The notes under the pieces were generated by a model. The model was not told where the DNA came from. It worked only from the letters and a program-made list of their open reading frames with translations, and searched no databases. 64,000 bases of DNA. Source: an uncultured Acetatifactor sp. (GTDB lineage: Bacteria; Bacillota; Clostridia; Lachnospirales; Lachnospiraceae). The stretch spans positions 189,045-253,044 of the forward strand of contig CAJTSE010000004.1 of assembly GCA_910578815.1 (NCBI GenBank). Direction: 5' to 3'. A program made the translations under genes and the position numbers. Shown one piece after another: positions 34,671-42,515 of the stretch (within the stretch, counting starts at the first letter, position 1; the number at the start of each line of letters is the position of its first letter).

Positions 34671-34738
34671 AAGCAGACATTTGTTTTTCTGTGATGTTTA
34701 ACGAGCAAGCAGCCTGCGTCAGCAGGCAGGGAAGCGCA
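34671..34738 (+). repeat. 68-bp direct repeat, copy 2
   Basis: Second identical copy, 135 bases after the first. The sequence between the copies, and the bases after copy 2 (GTGCTTGCGAG), also repeat partly. The tract 34464-34818 contains no gene. Confidence 0.8.
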
Positions 34739-34818
34739 GGCCCGTGCTTGCGAGCATAAGTAAGCCGTTGGGAAACGGCAAAAAAGTAATTGCATACATA
34801 TATACAGGGAGGTGCGAT

Positions 34819-36018
34819 ATGGGTATTAATATTCATGAGAAACAGGACGTTTCATTCTTGTTCCCCAGTATCGGGAGCGGTGCCGCAGGTGTGGCGGGCA
34901 GCAGCTGGCTCAGTGATTATGCCGCACTTAAGAACGGCAGTTACGGAAAGCTGATGAAGGCGTATTACGCAGGTGACAAGGATTCTAGTACCACTGCGGG
35001 AAGCACAAGGAGCAGTGAAAAAAACATACTTAAAAAACTGGAAGCAGAGAAAAAAAATCCAAAGGTTTCCAAAGAGGTGCAGAAGGCCAATTCTAATTTG
35101 ACGTCCGGGCTTTCAAGCCTAAAGGGTTCCCTTTCAACATTGCAGAACAGTTCAACTTATACGGATACGGAAAATGGCAGGAGCGCCGCAGATAAGGTGG
35201 TTTCTGCCGTGAAGTCCTTTGTGACGGATTATAATAATGTGGTGAATGCGTCAAAGGATTCTACGCTGACCAGTAAAACGGCTTATGTGGCAAATATGAT
35301 GAGCAGTACGTCTGCGAATTCCAGTAAGCTTTCGGAAATCGGAGTAAGAGTAAATTCAAACGGTACGCTTGAAGTGGATGAGGCGAAGTTGAAGTCGGCG
35401 GACCTTAATAAGGTGCAGGAGCTGTTTTCTTCCGATAATATTATGAGCTACGGCTCCAGGCTGGCATCCCGCGTTCAGTTTGCAGGTACTTCGTCCATCA
35501 AGAATACCACGGACAGCGTGGAGTCAAGTAAACCGGTTGTTACTGGTGCAGCCGGACTGAAGGCAGACAGCACGGCTCTTGCCTCTGATAAGTTATATGA
35601 GAAGGTGAAGGACAAGGAAGGCGCTGAAAAATACGATGTGGATAAAATTTTTGCCACTGCGAAAAGCTTTGTCGGCAATTATAACCGCATGTTCGATACG
35701 GCTGAATCCAGTTCAAATTCCGGCGTTTTGGCAAACCTGTCCTCCATCAGGGAAAAGACGGCGAAAAATGCGGATGTGCTGAAGCAGTTTGGCATTAATG
35801 TGGACGCCAAAGGCAGTATGAAGATCGACGAGGACACCTTTAAAAAGGCAGATATGTCCAAGGTACAGGAGTTTTTCAAGGATTACGGTTCTTCCATCGC
35901 AACCAACGCTTCGCTTGTGGATTACTATATGAACACGCAGGCGGGCGTAGGCAGCGGATATACGGCTGCAGGTGCATATAATGTACAGGGCGGTTCCGGC
36001 TTTAACGGCATAATGTAA
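34819..36018 (+). CDS. FliD-like protein with two internal repeats
   Basis: A 400-residue Ser/Lys-rich protein with no signal peptide. Two copies of a module recall the C-terminal domain of the flagellar cap protein FliD: SAVKSFVTDYNNVVNAS, IGVRVNSNGTLEVDEAKLKSADLNKVQELF (about 126-200) and TAKSFVGNYNRMFDTAES, FGINVDAKGSMKIDEDTFKKADMSKVQEFF (about 275-355). The start has GGGAGGTG upstream. FliD caps filaments outside the cell; no flagellar gene is nearby, so this may be a derived or non-flagellar member. Followed by two terminators and the phage. Confidence 0.5.
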   Translation: MGINIHEKQDVSFLFPSIGSGAAGVAGSSWLSDYAALKNGSYGKLMKAYYAGDKDSSTTAGSTRSSEKNILKKLEAEKKNPKVSKEVQKANSNLTSGLSSLKGSLSTLQNSSTYTDTENGRSAADKVVSAVKSFVTDYNNVVNASKDSTLTSKTAYVANMMSSTSANSSKLSEIGVRVNSNGTLEVDEAKLKSADLNKVQELFSSDNIMSYGSRLASRVQFAGTSSIKNTTDSVESSKPVVTGAAGLKADSTALASDKLYEKVKDKEGAEKYDVDKIFATAKSFVGNYNRMFDTAESSSNSGVLANLSSIREKTAKNADVLKQFGINVDAKGSMKIDEDTFKKADMSKVQEFFKDYGSSIATNASLVDYYMNTQAGVGSGYTAAGAYNVQGGSGFNGIM

Positions 36019-36040
36019 AAATTTGCAAAGTTTTAGAATT

Positions 36041-36084
36041 AAATGCGAAAAGAGTTGAATAAACTCTATCGCATTTATTTTTTT
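36041..36084 (+). terminator. terminator 1 after FliD-like gene
   Basis: AAATGCGA at 36041-36048 pairs with TCGCATTT at 36069-36076, with a further AGAGTT/AACTCT pairing inside and a run of seven T at 36078-36084. Confidence 0.8.
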
Positions 36085-36104
36085 ATCCATGAAAAACATA
36101 GATA

Positions 36105-36140
36105 AAATGCGGTGGAGCCGAAAACTCTACCGCATTTTTT
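36105..36140 (+). terminator. terminator 2, near-copy of terminator 1
   Basis: AAATGCGGT at 36105-36113 pairs with ACCGCATTT at 36129-36137, followed by T. The 3' halves AACTCTATCGCATTT (36062-36076) and AACTCTACCGCATTT (36123-36137) of the two terminators match at 14 of 15 bases. The phage genes begin at 36176, so the host-phage junction may lie here. Confidence 0.7.
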
Positions 36141-36175
36141 ATTTTACCCAAAAGACGAAAAAGGAGGCGTTGGGC

Positions 36176-36373
36176 GTGAGAAAACCGTACAAAAAATTAA
36201 CCTATGCAGACCGGCAGACAATAGAACGTATGAGCGGGCAGGGGATAGCACCGAAAGCAATAGCATTAGAAACCGGCGTACACATTGCAACAATTTACAG
36301 AGAGATGCAGCGGGGAACCGATGCAGAAGGACATTACAAAGCAGAATTAGCGCAGCAGGCGTTATTCAGTTAG
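36176..36373 (+). CDS. IS30-type helix-turn-helix protein
   Basis: A 65-residue protein: KKLTYADRQTIERMSGQG then APKAIALETGVHIATIYREM is the HTH found at the start of IS30 transposases, here without the catalytic DDE domain. Such stand-alone HTH proteins are common in phage early regions as DNA-binding regulators. The GTG start has GGAGG 9 bases upstream. Its stop codon runs into an eight-G tract. Confidence 0.7.
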   Translation: MRKPYKKLTYADRQTIERMSGQGIAPKAIALETGVHIATIYREMQRGTDAEGHYKAELAQQALFS

Positions 36374-36380
36374 GGGGGGG
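36373..36380 (+). repeat. G8 tract at gene junction
   Basis: Eight G in a row, beginning inside the TAG stop of the HTH gene and lying 5 bases before the ATG of the next gene, where a ribosome site would be. Length change could alter translation of the next gene. Confidence 0.9.
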
Positions 36381-36385
36381 CAGGC

Positions 36386-37435
36386 ATGGCAGTACACACA
36401 AAAACAGACTTATTACAGATGCAGAGCCTGCCGCTTGACGCAAAGATCAGAATGACCGCAAGGCGCATAAGTGTATTTTGCGATAGTGAAGATGCTTATT
36501 TAAGCATATCGGGCGGGAAGGATAGCAGGGTATTAGATGATTTGGAACGGCGTTTTGTAAAATCTGGCATACCAAGAGTTTTTATAAATACTGGATTAGA
36601 GCATAGGAGCGTTAGAGAGTGTGGAACAAAATATGCAGATGTGGTATTAAGACCGGAAAAGAACTTTAAAGAAGTGCTGACAGTATACGGCTATCCAATT
36701 ATATCTAAAGAGGTTGCACAGACAATAGCAGAGGCGCGGATCGGACTGAAAAACGGCAAAAAATATACATATAGATTAAAAAAATTAAATGGGGAAGTTA
36801 CGAGCAAAGACGGTAAAAAAAGTATGTTCAATATCCCGCATTACAAGTTTTTATTAGATGCGCCGTTTCGTATCTCACATAAATGTTGTGATGTAATGAA
36901 AAAGAAACCGGCTAAACAATATGAAAAAGAAACTGGAAGAAAGCCGATCATAGCGACACTGGCAGAGGAAAGCAAGTTGAGGTTGCAAAAGTGGTTAAAA
37001 CATGGGTGCAATGCTTTTGATTTAAAACGCCCTATGTCAACGCCTATATCATTTTGGACGGAAAACGATATTTTGGAATACATATTCAGATACAAGATTG
37101 ATTACGCAGAATGTTACGGCGACATAGTACCGCAGGTTGATGAAAGCCAAATAGAAGGACAGATGAACTTATACGACATAACACATAACTATGAGGGCTG
37201 CAGGTTTTGCACTACTGGCTGCAAAAGAACCGGCTGCATATTCTGTCTATTTGGAATACGCCAAGATCCGGAGCGGATATTGAAGTTAGAGAAGGAAGAT
37301 CCAAAACTTGCGGATTATGTTTTAAATGGCGGGGAATATGACAGCGAAGGAATGTGGATCCCGACAAATGAGGGGTTAGGGTATACCAAAATTTTAGATT
37401 ATCTGAAAGAGAACGGTATAGAAATACCATACTAA
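36386..37435 (+). CDS. phage PAPS reductase-like protein
   Basis: A 349-residue PP-loop ATP pyrophosphatase-like protein. The PP-loop is LSISGGKDSRVL at about residues 38-49. The C-terminal half has the clusters HKCCD (about 168-172) and CRFCTTGCKRTGCIFCLFGI (about 271-290), which likely bind a metal or Fe-S cluster. Members of this group are common in phages; a role in nucleotide or tRNA thiolation or in phosphorothioate chemistry has been proposed, none proven. The start has only a G tract as ribosome site; an in-frame ATG at 36416 is possible. Confidence 0.75.
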   Translation: MAVHTKTDLLQMQSLPLDAKIRMTARRISVFCDSEDAYLSISGGKDSRVLDDLERRFVKSGIPRVFINTGLEHRSVRECGTKYADVVLRPEKNFKEVLTVYGYPIISKEVAQTIAEARIGLKNGKKYTYRLKKLNGEVTSKDGKKSMFNIPHYKFLLDAPFRISHKCCDVMKKKPAKQYEKETGRKPIIATLAEESKLRLQKWLKHGCNAFDLKRPMSTPISFWTENDILEYIFRYKIDYAECYGDIVPQVDESQIEGQMNLYDITHNYEGCRFCTTGCKRTGCIFCLFGIRQDPERILKLEKEDPKLADYVLNGGEYDSEGMWIPTNEGLGYTKILDYLKENGIEIPY

Positions 37436-37440
37436 ACCCT

Positions 37441-37499
37441 GCGCCCTATTCGTGGGAGAACCGCAAGGCGGCGGGGCAGGTTCGACACCTGCAGGGCGT
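37441..37499 (+). ncRNA. tRNA-like element missing an arm
   Basis: GCGCCCT at 37441-37447 pairs with AGGGCGT at 37493-37499 (7 bp, one G-U) and encloses a proper T arm, GCAGG-TTCGACA-CCTGC, directly next to the 3' acceptor strand. Only 28 bases lie between acceptor and T arm, against about 42 in a full tRNA, and they form at best one small hairpin (CCGC-AAG-GCGG). It is a tRNA-like RNA or a decayed tRNA, right after the PAPS-reductase-like gene. Confidence 0.55.
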
Positions 37500-37956
37500 A
37501 TTTGTAGCGAGGTTGGCAACCTTGCGGCAGATGCAGCAGGCAAATAGCTGTTTTCTGTATGTTGTGAAAAAATTGCAGCGGGCGCACCTGCTATAAAGTG
37601 CGTGGTTGTTCAACAAGTTTTCAGTTGCTTTTTAAGGGGAAAAGCAGCCCACACAACAAATTTTATAAGCCAAAGCGGGATTATATGAAGAAAGCGAGGG
37701 ATCCGCCCCAAAAGGGCAGCAGGAGCGTTACACAGAGCCTAAAAAAGAATAGAAAAATAGCCGTTGCGTTGGCGGCGCAGCGGCTAAAGAATTGGTGCAA
37801 ATGCAATAACTCAACCTAAGAAAATTATACCACTTATTGCGTTTGCCGTCAAGCCAAAACACCGGCAAACAAGCCGGTTTCGGGCTTGTTCAAACTATTA
37901 ACTTTAGGATCATATATGGCAAAAAAGAATATGACGCAAAAGAAGGTGTAATTAAG
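37500..37956 (+). other. long non-coding leader with hairpins before the Rep-like gene
   Basis: Contains the palindrome GCGAGGTTG-G-CAACCTTGC near 37506-37525, an 11-bp stem TAGCCGTTGCG/CGCAGCGGCTA around 37758-37787, and two adjacent stem-loops at 37841-37890 (listed separately). An open frame from 37685 to 37819 (44 codons, basic) is possible but has no good ribosome site. A ten-codon ORF with ATG at 37916 stops just before the Rep-like start. Confidence 0.45.
37841..37890. other. paired stem-loops, candidate rolling-circle origin
   Basis: GTTTGCCG (37841-37848) pairs with CGGCAAAC (37863-37870), and the overlapping AACAAGCC (37868-37875) pairs with GGCTTGTT (37883-37890). They lie 67 bases before the Rep-like gene, where double-strand origins nicked by HUH proteins often are. 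Function inferred from position and shape. Confidence 0.4.
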
Positions 37957-38694
37957 TTGGGATATTTTAAAACATCAGTAGAGGCAGGGGCAACGATCGA
38001 GGTAACAAAAAGCTATACAAAGAGGGTAGGGGTAAAGGTAAGAGGGGGGAAGGAGAAACCGACAGCAGAGGAAATAGAAAAGGTTAATCAGATGAACGCG
38101 GAGAGAACCCTCCGGCTAAAGATAAATAATAATTTCGGAGTAGATGATCCGTTTATTACCCTGACATACCGGAAGGACGAAAGACCGGATCCGGAAAAAG
38201 CAAAGAAAAATATTAAAAAGCTGATAGATGGATTACGGAAAGAGTTTAAGAAGGTGGGGGCGGATCTGAAATGGGTATGTGTGACAGAGTACCTAAACAA
38301 AGCGATACATCATCATTTATTGATTAACCATATTGAGGGGCAGGACGTTTCCAAATGGGTACGCAAGTTGTGGAAGTTTGGCAGACCGGACTTTAAATAT
38401 TTAGACGATACCGGACAGTACAAAGATCTTGCGGCGTATCTGATAAAAGAAACATCAAAGACATACAAGGCGAAGGACGGAGCGAAAAAACAAAGGTACA
38501 GTTGCAGCCGTAATTTGGTAATGCCGACACCGAAAACCGAGATCATCAAAAAAGCGAAAAAGTGGTTGCCGGATCCAAAACCGATAAAGGGCTATTACAT
38601 AGACAAAGACACCGTATATAACGGCGTGGATCCATTTACCGGCAGGGCATATCAAAAATATACAATGGTTCGCATTTCCGGTAGTGGCGGTTAG
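37957..38694 (+). CDS. HUH rolling-circle replication initiator-like protein
   Basis: About 245 residues with three features of HUH endonucleases: motif 1 FITLTYRKDE, motif 2 AIHHHLLINHI (metal-binding HxH) and a motif 3-like tyrosine in DLAAYLIKETSK. Such proteins nick one strand at an origin and join to the 5' end through Tyr. The TTG at 37957 has AGAAGG about 10 bases upstream; the frame is open back to 37837, so the start is uncertain. It may start phage or plasmid-style replication together with SSB and ParAB genes downstream. Confidence 0.7.
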   Translation: MGYFKTSVEAGATIEVTKSYTKRVGVKVRGGKEKPTAEEIEKVNQMNAERTLRLKINNNFGVDDPFITLTYRKDERPDPEKAKKNIKKLIDGLRKEFKKVGADLKWVCVTEYLNKAIHHHLLINHIEGQDVSKWVRKLWKFGRPDFKYLDDTGQYKDLAAYLIKETSKTYKAKDGAKKQRYSCSRNLVMPTPKTEIIKKAKKWLPDPKPIKGYYIDKDTVYNGVDPFTGRAYQKYTMVRISGSGG

Positions 38695-38783
38695 TTTGTG
38701 GATATGTGGATAACTCAAAGAGGGCAAGCCGCGCCGTATAGTATTTACTGGACGAAAAGGCAGATTGAAAGAAGGTGGATAAG

Positions 38784-39221
38784 TTGGAAGTGAGTATATA
38801 CGTTAAGTGCCGTTTCAGAGGAAACCCAAGAGGCGCAGGAGAGGCGGCAGCAGTCATAGAGTACATAGACGGCACCGGAAAAAGCCACATAAGGAAACAG
38901 CAGATCCGGATCGAGCATGACACAAAAAACGCCTTAAATCTGAAAATCTGTATAGCAGCGATGCGGATATTATTAAAGCCTTGCCACATTACGATTTACA
39001 CAGCTTGCGACTACATGGGGAACGCCTGCCGGTTGGGGTGGGTGGAGAAGTGGCAGCAGGACGGTTGGAAGAAAGCAAACGGAAAGCCGCCCGCCAACGT
39101 GGAGGACTGGAAACAATTCTTTATGCTGACACAGATCCACACCGTAGCATTTGCAGAGTATGACAGCCGACACGATGAAGATTTAGAAAGGGCTTTAGAA
39201 AATGAAATATATGGGAAGTAA
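38784..39221 (+). CDS. RNase H fold protein lacking catalytic acids
   Basis: A 145-residue protein whose strands align with RNase HI: VSIYVKCRFRGNPRGAG matches the first strand, TKNALNLKICIAAM the helix after TNNRMEL, ITIYTACDYMGN the TDSQYV strand, and WVEKWQQDGWKKANGKPPANVEDWKQF the conserved handle region. The three acids of E. coli RNase HI (D10, E48, D70) align with K8, N52 and A74, so nuclease activity should be lost. It may bind RNA-DNA hybrids or act as an inhibitor. The TTG at 38784 has AGAAGG 8 bases before it. Confidence 0.7.
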   Translation: MEVSIYVKCRFRGNPRGAGEAAAVIEYIDGTGKSHIRKQQIRIEHDTKNALNLKICIAAMRILLKPCHITIYTACDYMGNACRLGWVEKWQQDGWKKANGKPPANVEDWKQFFMLTQIHTVAFAEYDSRHDEDLERALENEIYGK

Positions 39222-39933
39222 AGCAAAAATAACAAAATTCATAGTGCCGATTATTCAACAAAAGATTGAGGAAAGCGGCAGCAGGACATATTTAGAACCG
39301 TTTGCGGGCGGGTGCAATGTGATAGACAAAGTAAACGCAAAGTACCGCGTGGCATCGGACAAAAACGAGTATTTGATCGCATTATTCAAATATTTGCAAG
39401 TAGGGGGGGAGTTGCCGGAAAAGGTAACGCGGGAAGAATACAACGCGGTAAGGGAAGATTACAACGCCGCAGGCGGTAAATTCCCGCAATGGTACATAGG
39501 GGCGGTTGGTTTCCTTGCATCATACAACGGCAGGTTTTTTGACGGCGGTTATGCCGGATATGGGAAAGACAAAGGCAGGGTAAGGGATTATTACCAAGAG
39601 AGCCGCAACAACATTTTACAACAGATGCAGCAGGGCGGCGTGTTCGGTATCGACTTTAGATCCGGAGATTATAGGGAGTATGCGCCGGAAGGGTGCGTGA
39701 TATATTGCGATCCGCCTTATGAGGGTACAAAGAGATACGGAAACGCGCGGCAGTTTGATTATAGCGAGTTTTGGCAGCTTATGAGGGAATGGAGCCGCAA
39801 CAATATAGTTTTAGTTTCGGAGTTAAGCGCACCGGACGACTTTATAACAATTTGGGAAAAGGAGGTAGATCGCAGCATGAAAGCAAAAGAGCATTTCAGA
39901 GCGACAGAAAAATTATTTATGTGGGGGGGGTAG
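39202..39933 (+). CDS. DNA adenine methyltransferase, Dam type
   Basis: A 243-residue N6-adenine methyltransferase of the D12 class: MKYMGSKAKI start, motif I LEPFAGGCNVI (AdoMet binding), catalytic motif DPPYEGTKRYG and the FLASYNGRFFDGGYAGY block. Likely site GATC-like, by family only. It overlaps the RNase H-like gene by 20 bases. A G7 tract (39403-39409) sits in frame, and a G8 tract covers its last codons and stop. Confidence 0.88.
   Translation: MKYMGSKAKITKFIVPIIQQKIEESGSRTYLEPFAGGCNVIDKVNAKYRVASDKNEYLIALFKYLQVGGELPEKVTREEYNAVREDYNAAGGKFPQWYIGAVGFLASYNGRFFDGGYAGYGKDKGRVRDYYQESRNNILQQMQQGGVFGIDFRSGDYREYAPEGCVIYCDPPYEGTKRYGNARQFDYSEFWQLMREWSRNNIVLVSELSAPDDFITIWEKEVDRSMKAKEHFRATEKLFMWGG
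39923..39930 (+). repeat. G8 tract at the end of the Dam-type gene
   Basis: Eight G provide the last codons (TGG GGG GGG) before TAG. One G fewer would extend the protein into the intergenic bases. Confidence 0.9.
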
Positions 39934-39939
39934 CGGTCA

Positions 39940-40431
39940 ATGATTAAGCGAGGCGACATTTACTATATCCGAGATACCCGCCAAAGCGTAGGCAGCGAGC
40001 AGAGGGCAGACCGCCCTGCGGTTATCGTATCAAACAATACCAACAACAAGCACAGCGGCGTATTTGAAGTTGTCTATATGACAACACAGCCTAAAACAGA
40101 CCTGCCAACGCATTTTATCATAGCATCAGCATTGAAACCGTCAACCGTATTATGCGAGCAGATAAGCAGCGTATACGAGGAAAGGATCGGGGAATGGATC
40201 GGAACACTGACACCGGACGAAATGAAAACATTGGATCAGTGTTTAGCGGTTTCCATAGGCATAAAGGCAGATGCACAACCAACAGAGGACACAGAGAGCC
40301 TCCGGCAGCAGTTGGCAACAACGGAGGCAAAACTGGCAGAAATGGGGGCGCAGTTATGGACGGCAGAAAGCCAAAGGCAGACATATAAAGAAATGTACGA
40401 GTTTCTTTTAAACAAGAGGTTAAAGGAATGA
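39940..40431 (+). CDS. PemK/MazF-like protein with C-terminal coiled coil
   Basis: A 163-residue protein. Residues 1-110 have the MazF/PemK fold: IKRGDIYYIRD, RPAVIVSNN, VFEVVYMTTQ and LCEQISSVYEERIGEWIGTL. MazF proteins cut mRNA at short sites. The last 45 residues are a predicted coiled coil. No antitoxin gene is next to it; instead it lies between two DNA methyltransferases and overlaps the next by 4 bases. It may be a phage regulator or defence against host takeover. Confidence 0.82.
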   Translation: MIKRGDIYYIRDTRQSVGSEQRADRPAVIVSNNTNNKHSGVFEVVYMTTQPKTDLPTHFIIASALKPSTVLCEQISSVYEERIGEWIGTLTPDEMKTLDQCLAVSIGIKADAQPTEDTESLRQQLATTEAKLAEMGAQLWTAESQRQTYKEMYEFLLNKRLKE

Positions 40432-41408
40432 TAAAGATACTTGAATTATTTGGCGGTATAGGATCGCCGCGATGCGCCCTGCGAAACATCGGAATACCGG
40501 TTAAAGCTATTGATTATGTGGAGATAGACGAAAAAGCCGTAAAATCATACAACGCGATGTTTAAAGGGGAATTAGCGTATAAAACGCAATCCGTTATAGG
40601 GTGGAACTTAAAGCCGGATATTCTGATACATGGATCGCCCTGCCAAGATTTCAGCATCGCGGGGCATCAAGGAAAGGCAACGGCAGCAGGCGGCAGAATA
40701 AACCGAGGCAAAGGCGCAGACAAGGGATCCGGAACGCGATCAAGTCTTATGTGGGAAACGATAAACATAATTAAACAAATGGGAGAATGGAAACCGCGTT
40801 TTGTCATTTGGGAAAATGTGAAAAATGTTACATCAAAGCACATGATCCATAATTTTAACCGCTATCTATCAGAAATGCAGAAATTAGGCTATACAAACAG
40901 TTTTCAAACATTAGATGCGCGAGATTTTGGATTGCCGCAGGCGCGGGAAAGAGTTTTTACAATATCTGTTTTAAATAGAGAACCTTTTAATTTTGATGAT
41001 CTGATAAAAACGCCGATGCGGAATATTGCGGAATTTTTAGAAACAGATGCGCCGGAAGTATACACCGTAACACAACCGAGCGTATACAACGCGATAGGTA
41101 AAAAGGGCATACGAAGGGCAACAGTTATAAAAGATTACGCATACACAATAACGGCGCGGCAGGACAGAACACCGGCGCAGGTAATTGATTTAGGCGGCGG
41201 GAAATATCGTTATTTAACGGAGCGCGAATGTTGGCGGCTGCAAGGCTATACCGATGCAGATTTTGAGGCGGCGGCAGCAGTACAAGAGAGAAACGGACGG
41301 TATGCAATGGCACTTTATAAGCAGGCGGGTAACAGTATACCGGTAACGATTTTTGAAAGTATATTCAGAAAGATAATTTTAGGACAAACGGCTGAAAGTG
41401 AGGTTTAA
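40428..41408 (+). CDS. DNA cytosine-5 methyltransferase
   Basis: A 326-residue C5 methyltransferase: motif I ILELFGGIGSPRCAL, motif IV HGSPCQDFSIAGHQGKA (catalytic Cys in PCQ), motif VI VIWENVKNVTS, motif VIII-like QARERVFTISV, motif X ALYKQAGNSIPVTIF. It starts 4 bases inside the MazF-like gene, so it is coupled. It protects phage DNA from restriction or marks it. Confidence 0.92.
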   Translation: MIKILELFGGIGSPRCALRNIGIPVKAIDYVEIDEKAVKSYNAMFKGELAYKTQSVIGWNLKPDILIHGSPCQDFSIAGHQGKATAAGGRINRGKGADKGSGTRSSLMWETINIIKQMGEWKPRFVIWENVKNVTSKHMIHNFNRYLSEMQKLGYTNSFQTLDARDFGLPQARERVFTISVLNREPFNFDDLIKTPMRNIAEFLETDAPEVYTVTQPSVYNAIGKKGIRRATVIKDYAYTITARQDRTPAQVIDLGGGKYRYLTERECWRLQGYTDADFEAAAAVQERNGRYAMALYKQAGNSIPVTIFESIFRKIILGQTAESEV

Positions 41409-41411
41409 ATA

Positions 41412-41898
41412 ATGGATAAAGTACACTTTAGCACCGGAAAGGACGATTGGGGAACACCGCAGGATCTTTTCGATGCACTCAACAAAGAATTTGGTTTTAC
41501 ATTGGATCCATGCGCCGATGATAACAACCACAAATGCGCCAAGTATTACACGATAGAGCAGGACGGTTTGGCGCAGTCATGGGCGGGCGAAACGGTATTT
41601 TGTAACCCGCCGTATAGCCGGAAAACAAAATCAAATGCCGGTCAAATTGCATGGGTGGAAAAGTGTTATAAAGAGGCGCAGGGGGGGGATCATTGTGGTT
41701 ATGCTGATACCTGCCCGCACAGATACAAAAATGTTTCACGATTTCATTTTAGGCAAAGCAGAAATACGGTTTATCAGAGGGCGGCTTAATTTTGAGGTAG
41801 ACGGAGAGAAAAGCAAGGATCCGGCACCATTCCCAAGTATGATCGTAGTATTCAGAGGCGGGCAGCCAACAAATGAAGTAAAAAGCATAACAGCATAG
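41412..41898 (+). pseudogene. phage N6-adenine methyltransferase split at a G8 tract
   Basis: The 5' part (TGKDDWGTPQDLFDALNKEFG, LDPCADDNNHKC, motif FCNPPYSR) is a phage-type DNA N6-adenine methyltransferase. It runs out of frame at a G8 tract at 41681-41688. With seven G the reading would continue as IIVVMLIPARTDTKMFHDFI then GRLNFEVDGEKSKDPAPFPSMIVVF to 41898, giving about 162 residues, the usual size. It is either off by slippage, phase-variable, or a homopolymer sequencing error. The gene starts 3 bases after the cytosine methyltransferase stop. Confidence 0.75.
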
Positions 41899-41911
41899 CA
41901 GGGGGGATACG

Positions 41912-42187
41912 GTGGAACTTTTGACACGCGAAATAGCAAATACATACAGAGATAGAGCGAAAGCCCTGCCGTATAACGGTATGCAGGATATAGGGGAGCG
42001 CAGGGCATTGCGGATAGAATTACAAGAGCGATGCGGCGTAACAGAATTAGAGGCGGTAAACATTATAAACGGTTTCCACATTGATATTTATTGCATGAAA
42101 TATCTGATAAGGGCGCGAGAGGCGCAGGAAGGGAAAACGGAGCCGGAAAAGAAGAAACGGCGCAGGCGGTATGATAGCAGATATTGA
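41912..42187 (+). CDS. hypothetical phage protein, 91 residues
   Basis: A small protein that opens LLTREIANTYRDRAKALPYNG and ends in a very basic tail (EKKKRRRRYDSRY). GGGGGGAT lies upstream of its GTG start. It has no recognised domain. The tail suggests nucleic acid contact. Confidence 0.6.
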   Translation: MELLTREIANTYRDRAKALPYNGMQDIGERRALRIELQERCGVTELEAVNIINGFHIDIYCMKYLIRAREAQEGKTEPEKKKRRRRYDSRY

Positions 42188-42208
42188 AGAAAAGAAAGGC
42201 GGCAGATT

Positions 42209-42505
42209 ATGGGAAAAACAAAAAGCATTGTAACAGAGCATGAAAAGATATGTTTCTTTTGCGGCAGACCGGCAGAGTGCGAGCATCATTTATTGTTTGG
42301 CAACGGTATTAGAGAACTGGCAGAGCAGGACGGTTTGAAAGTACCCGCCTGCAATAACTGTCATAACATGGGAAAAACAACCGAGCGCGTACATGATAAC
42401 CCTATGGCTGAAAAGTTATCAAAGATTTTAGGGCAAACGGTGTATGAGGCAAAGATCGGCAGCAGGGAGGAATTTCGGGCGCGTTATGGCAAGTCTTATT
42501 TGTAG
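42209..42505 (+). CDS. small HNH-like zinc-binding phage protein
   Basis: A 98-residue protein with ICFFCGRPAECEHHLLFG and CNNCHNMGKTTERVHDNPMA: two CxxC pairs and His residues arranged as in the zinc-HNH cores of NinG-like or RAP-like phage proteins. It could be a DNA structure-binding or nicking protein. AAGAAAGG lies upstream of the ATG. Confidence 0.6.
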   Translation: MGKTKSIVTEHEKICFFCGRPAECEHHLLFGNGIRELAEQDGLKVPACNNCHNMGKTTERVHDNPMAEKLSKILGQTVYEAKIGSREEFRARYGKSYL

Positions 42506-42515
42506 GGGGCGTTAT

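Noticed and set aside
34536..34738. A CRISPR array in the repeat region.
   Set aside because: Only two copies, 68 bases long, with an unrelated spacing and no cas genes.
37441..37499. Calling this a normal tRNA.
   Set aside because: Only 28 bases lie between acceptor and T arm, so no anticodon arm of normal size fits; kept as a tRNA-like element.
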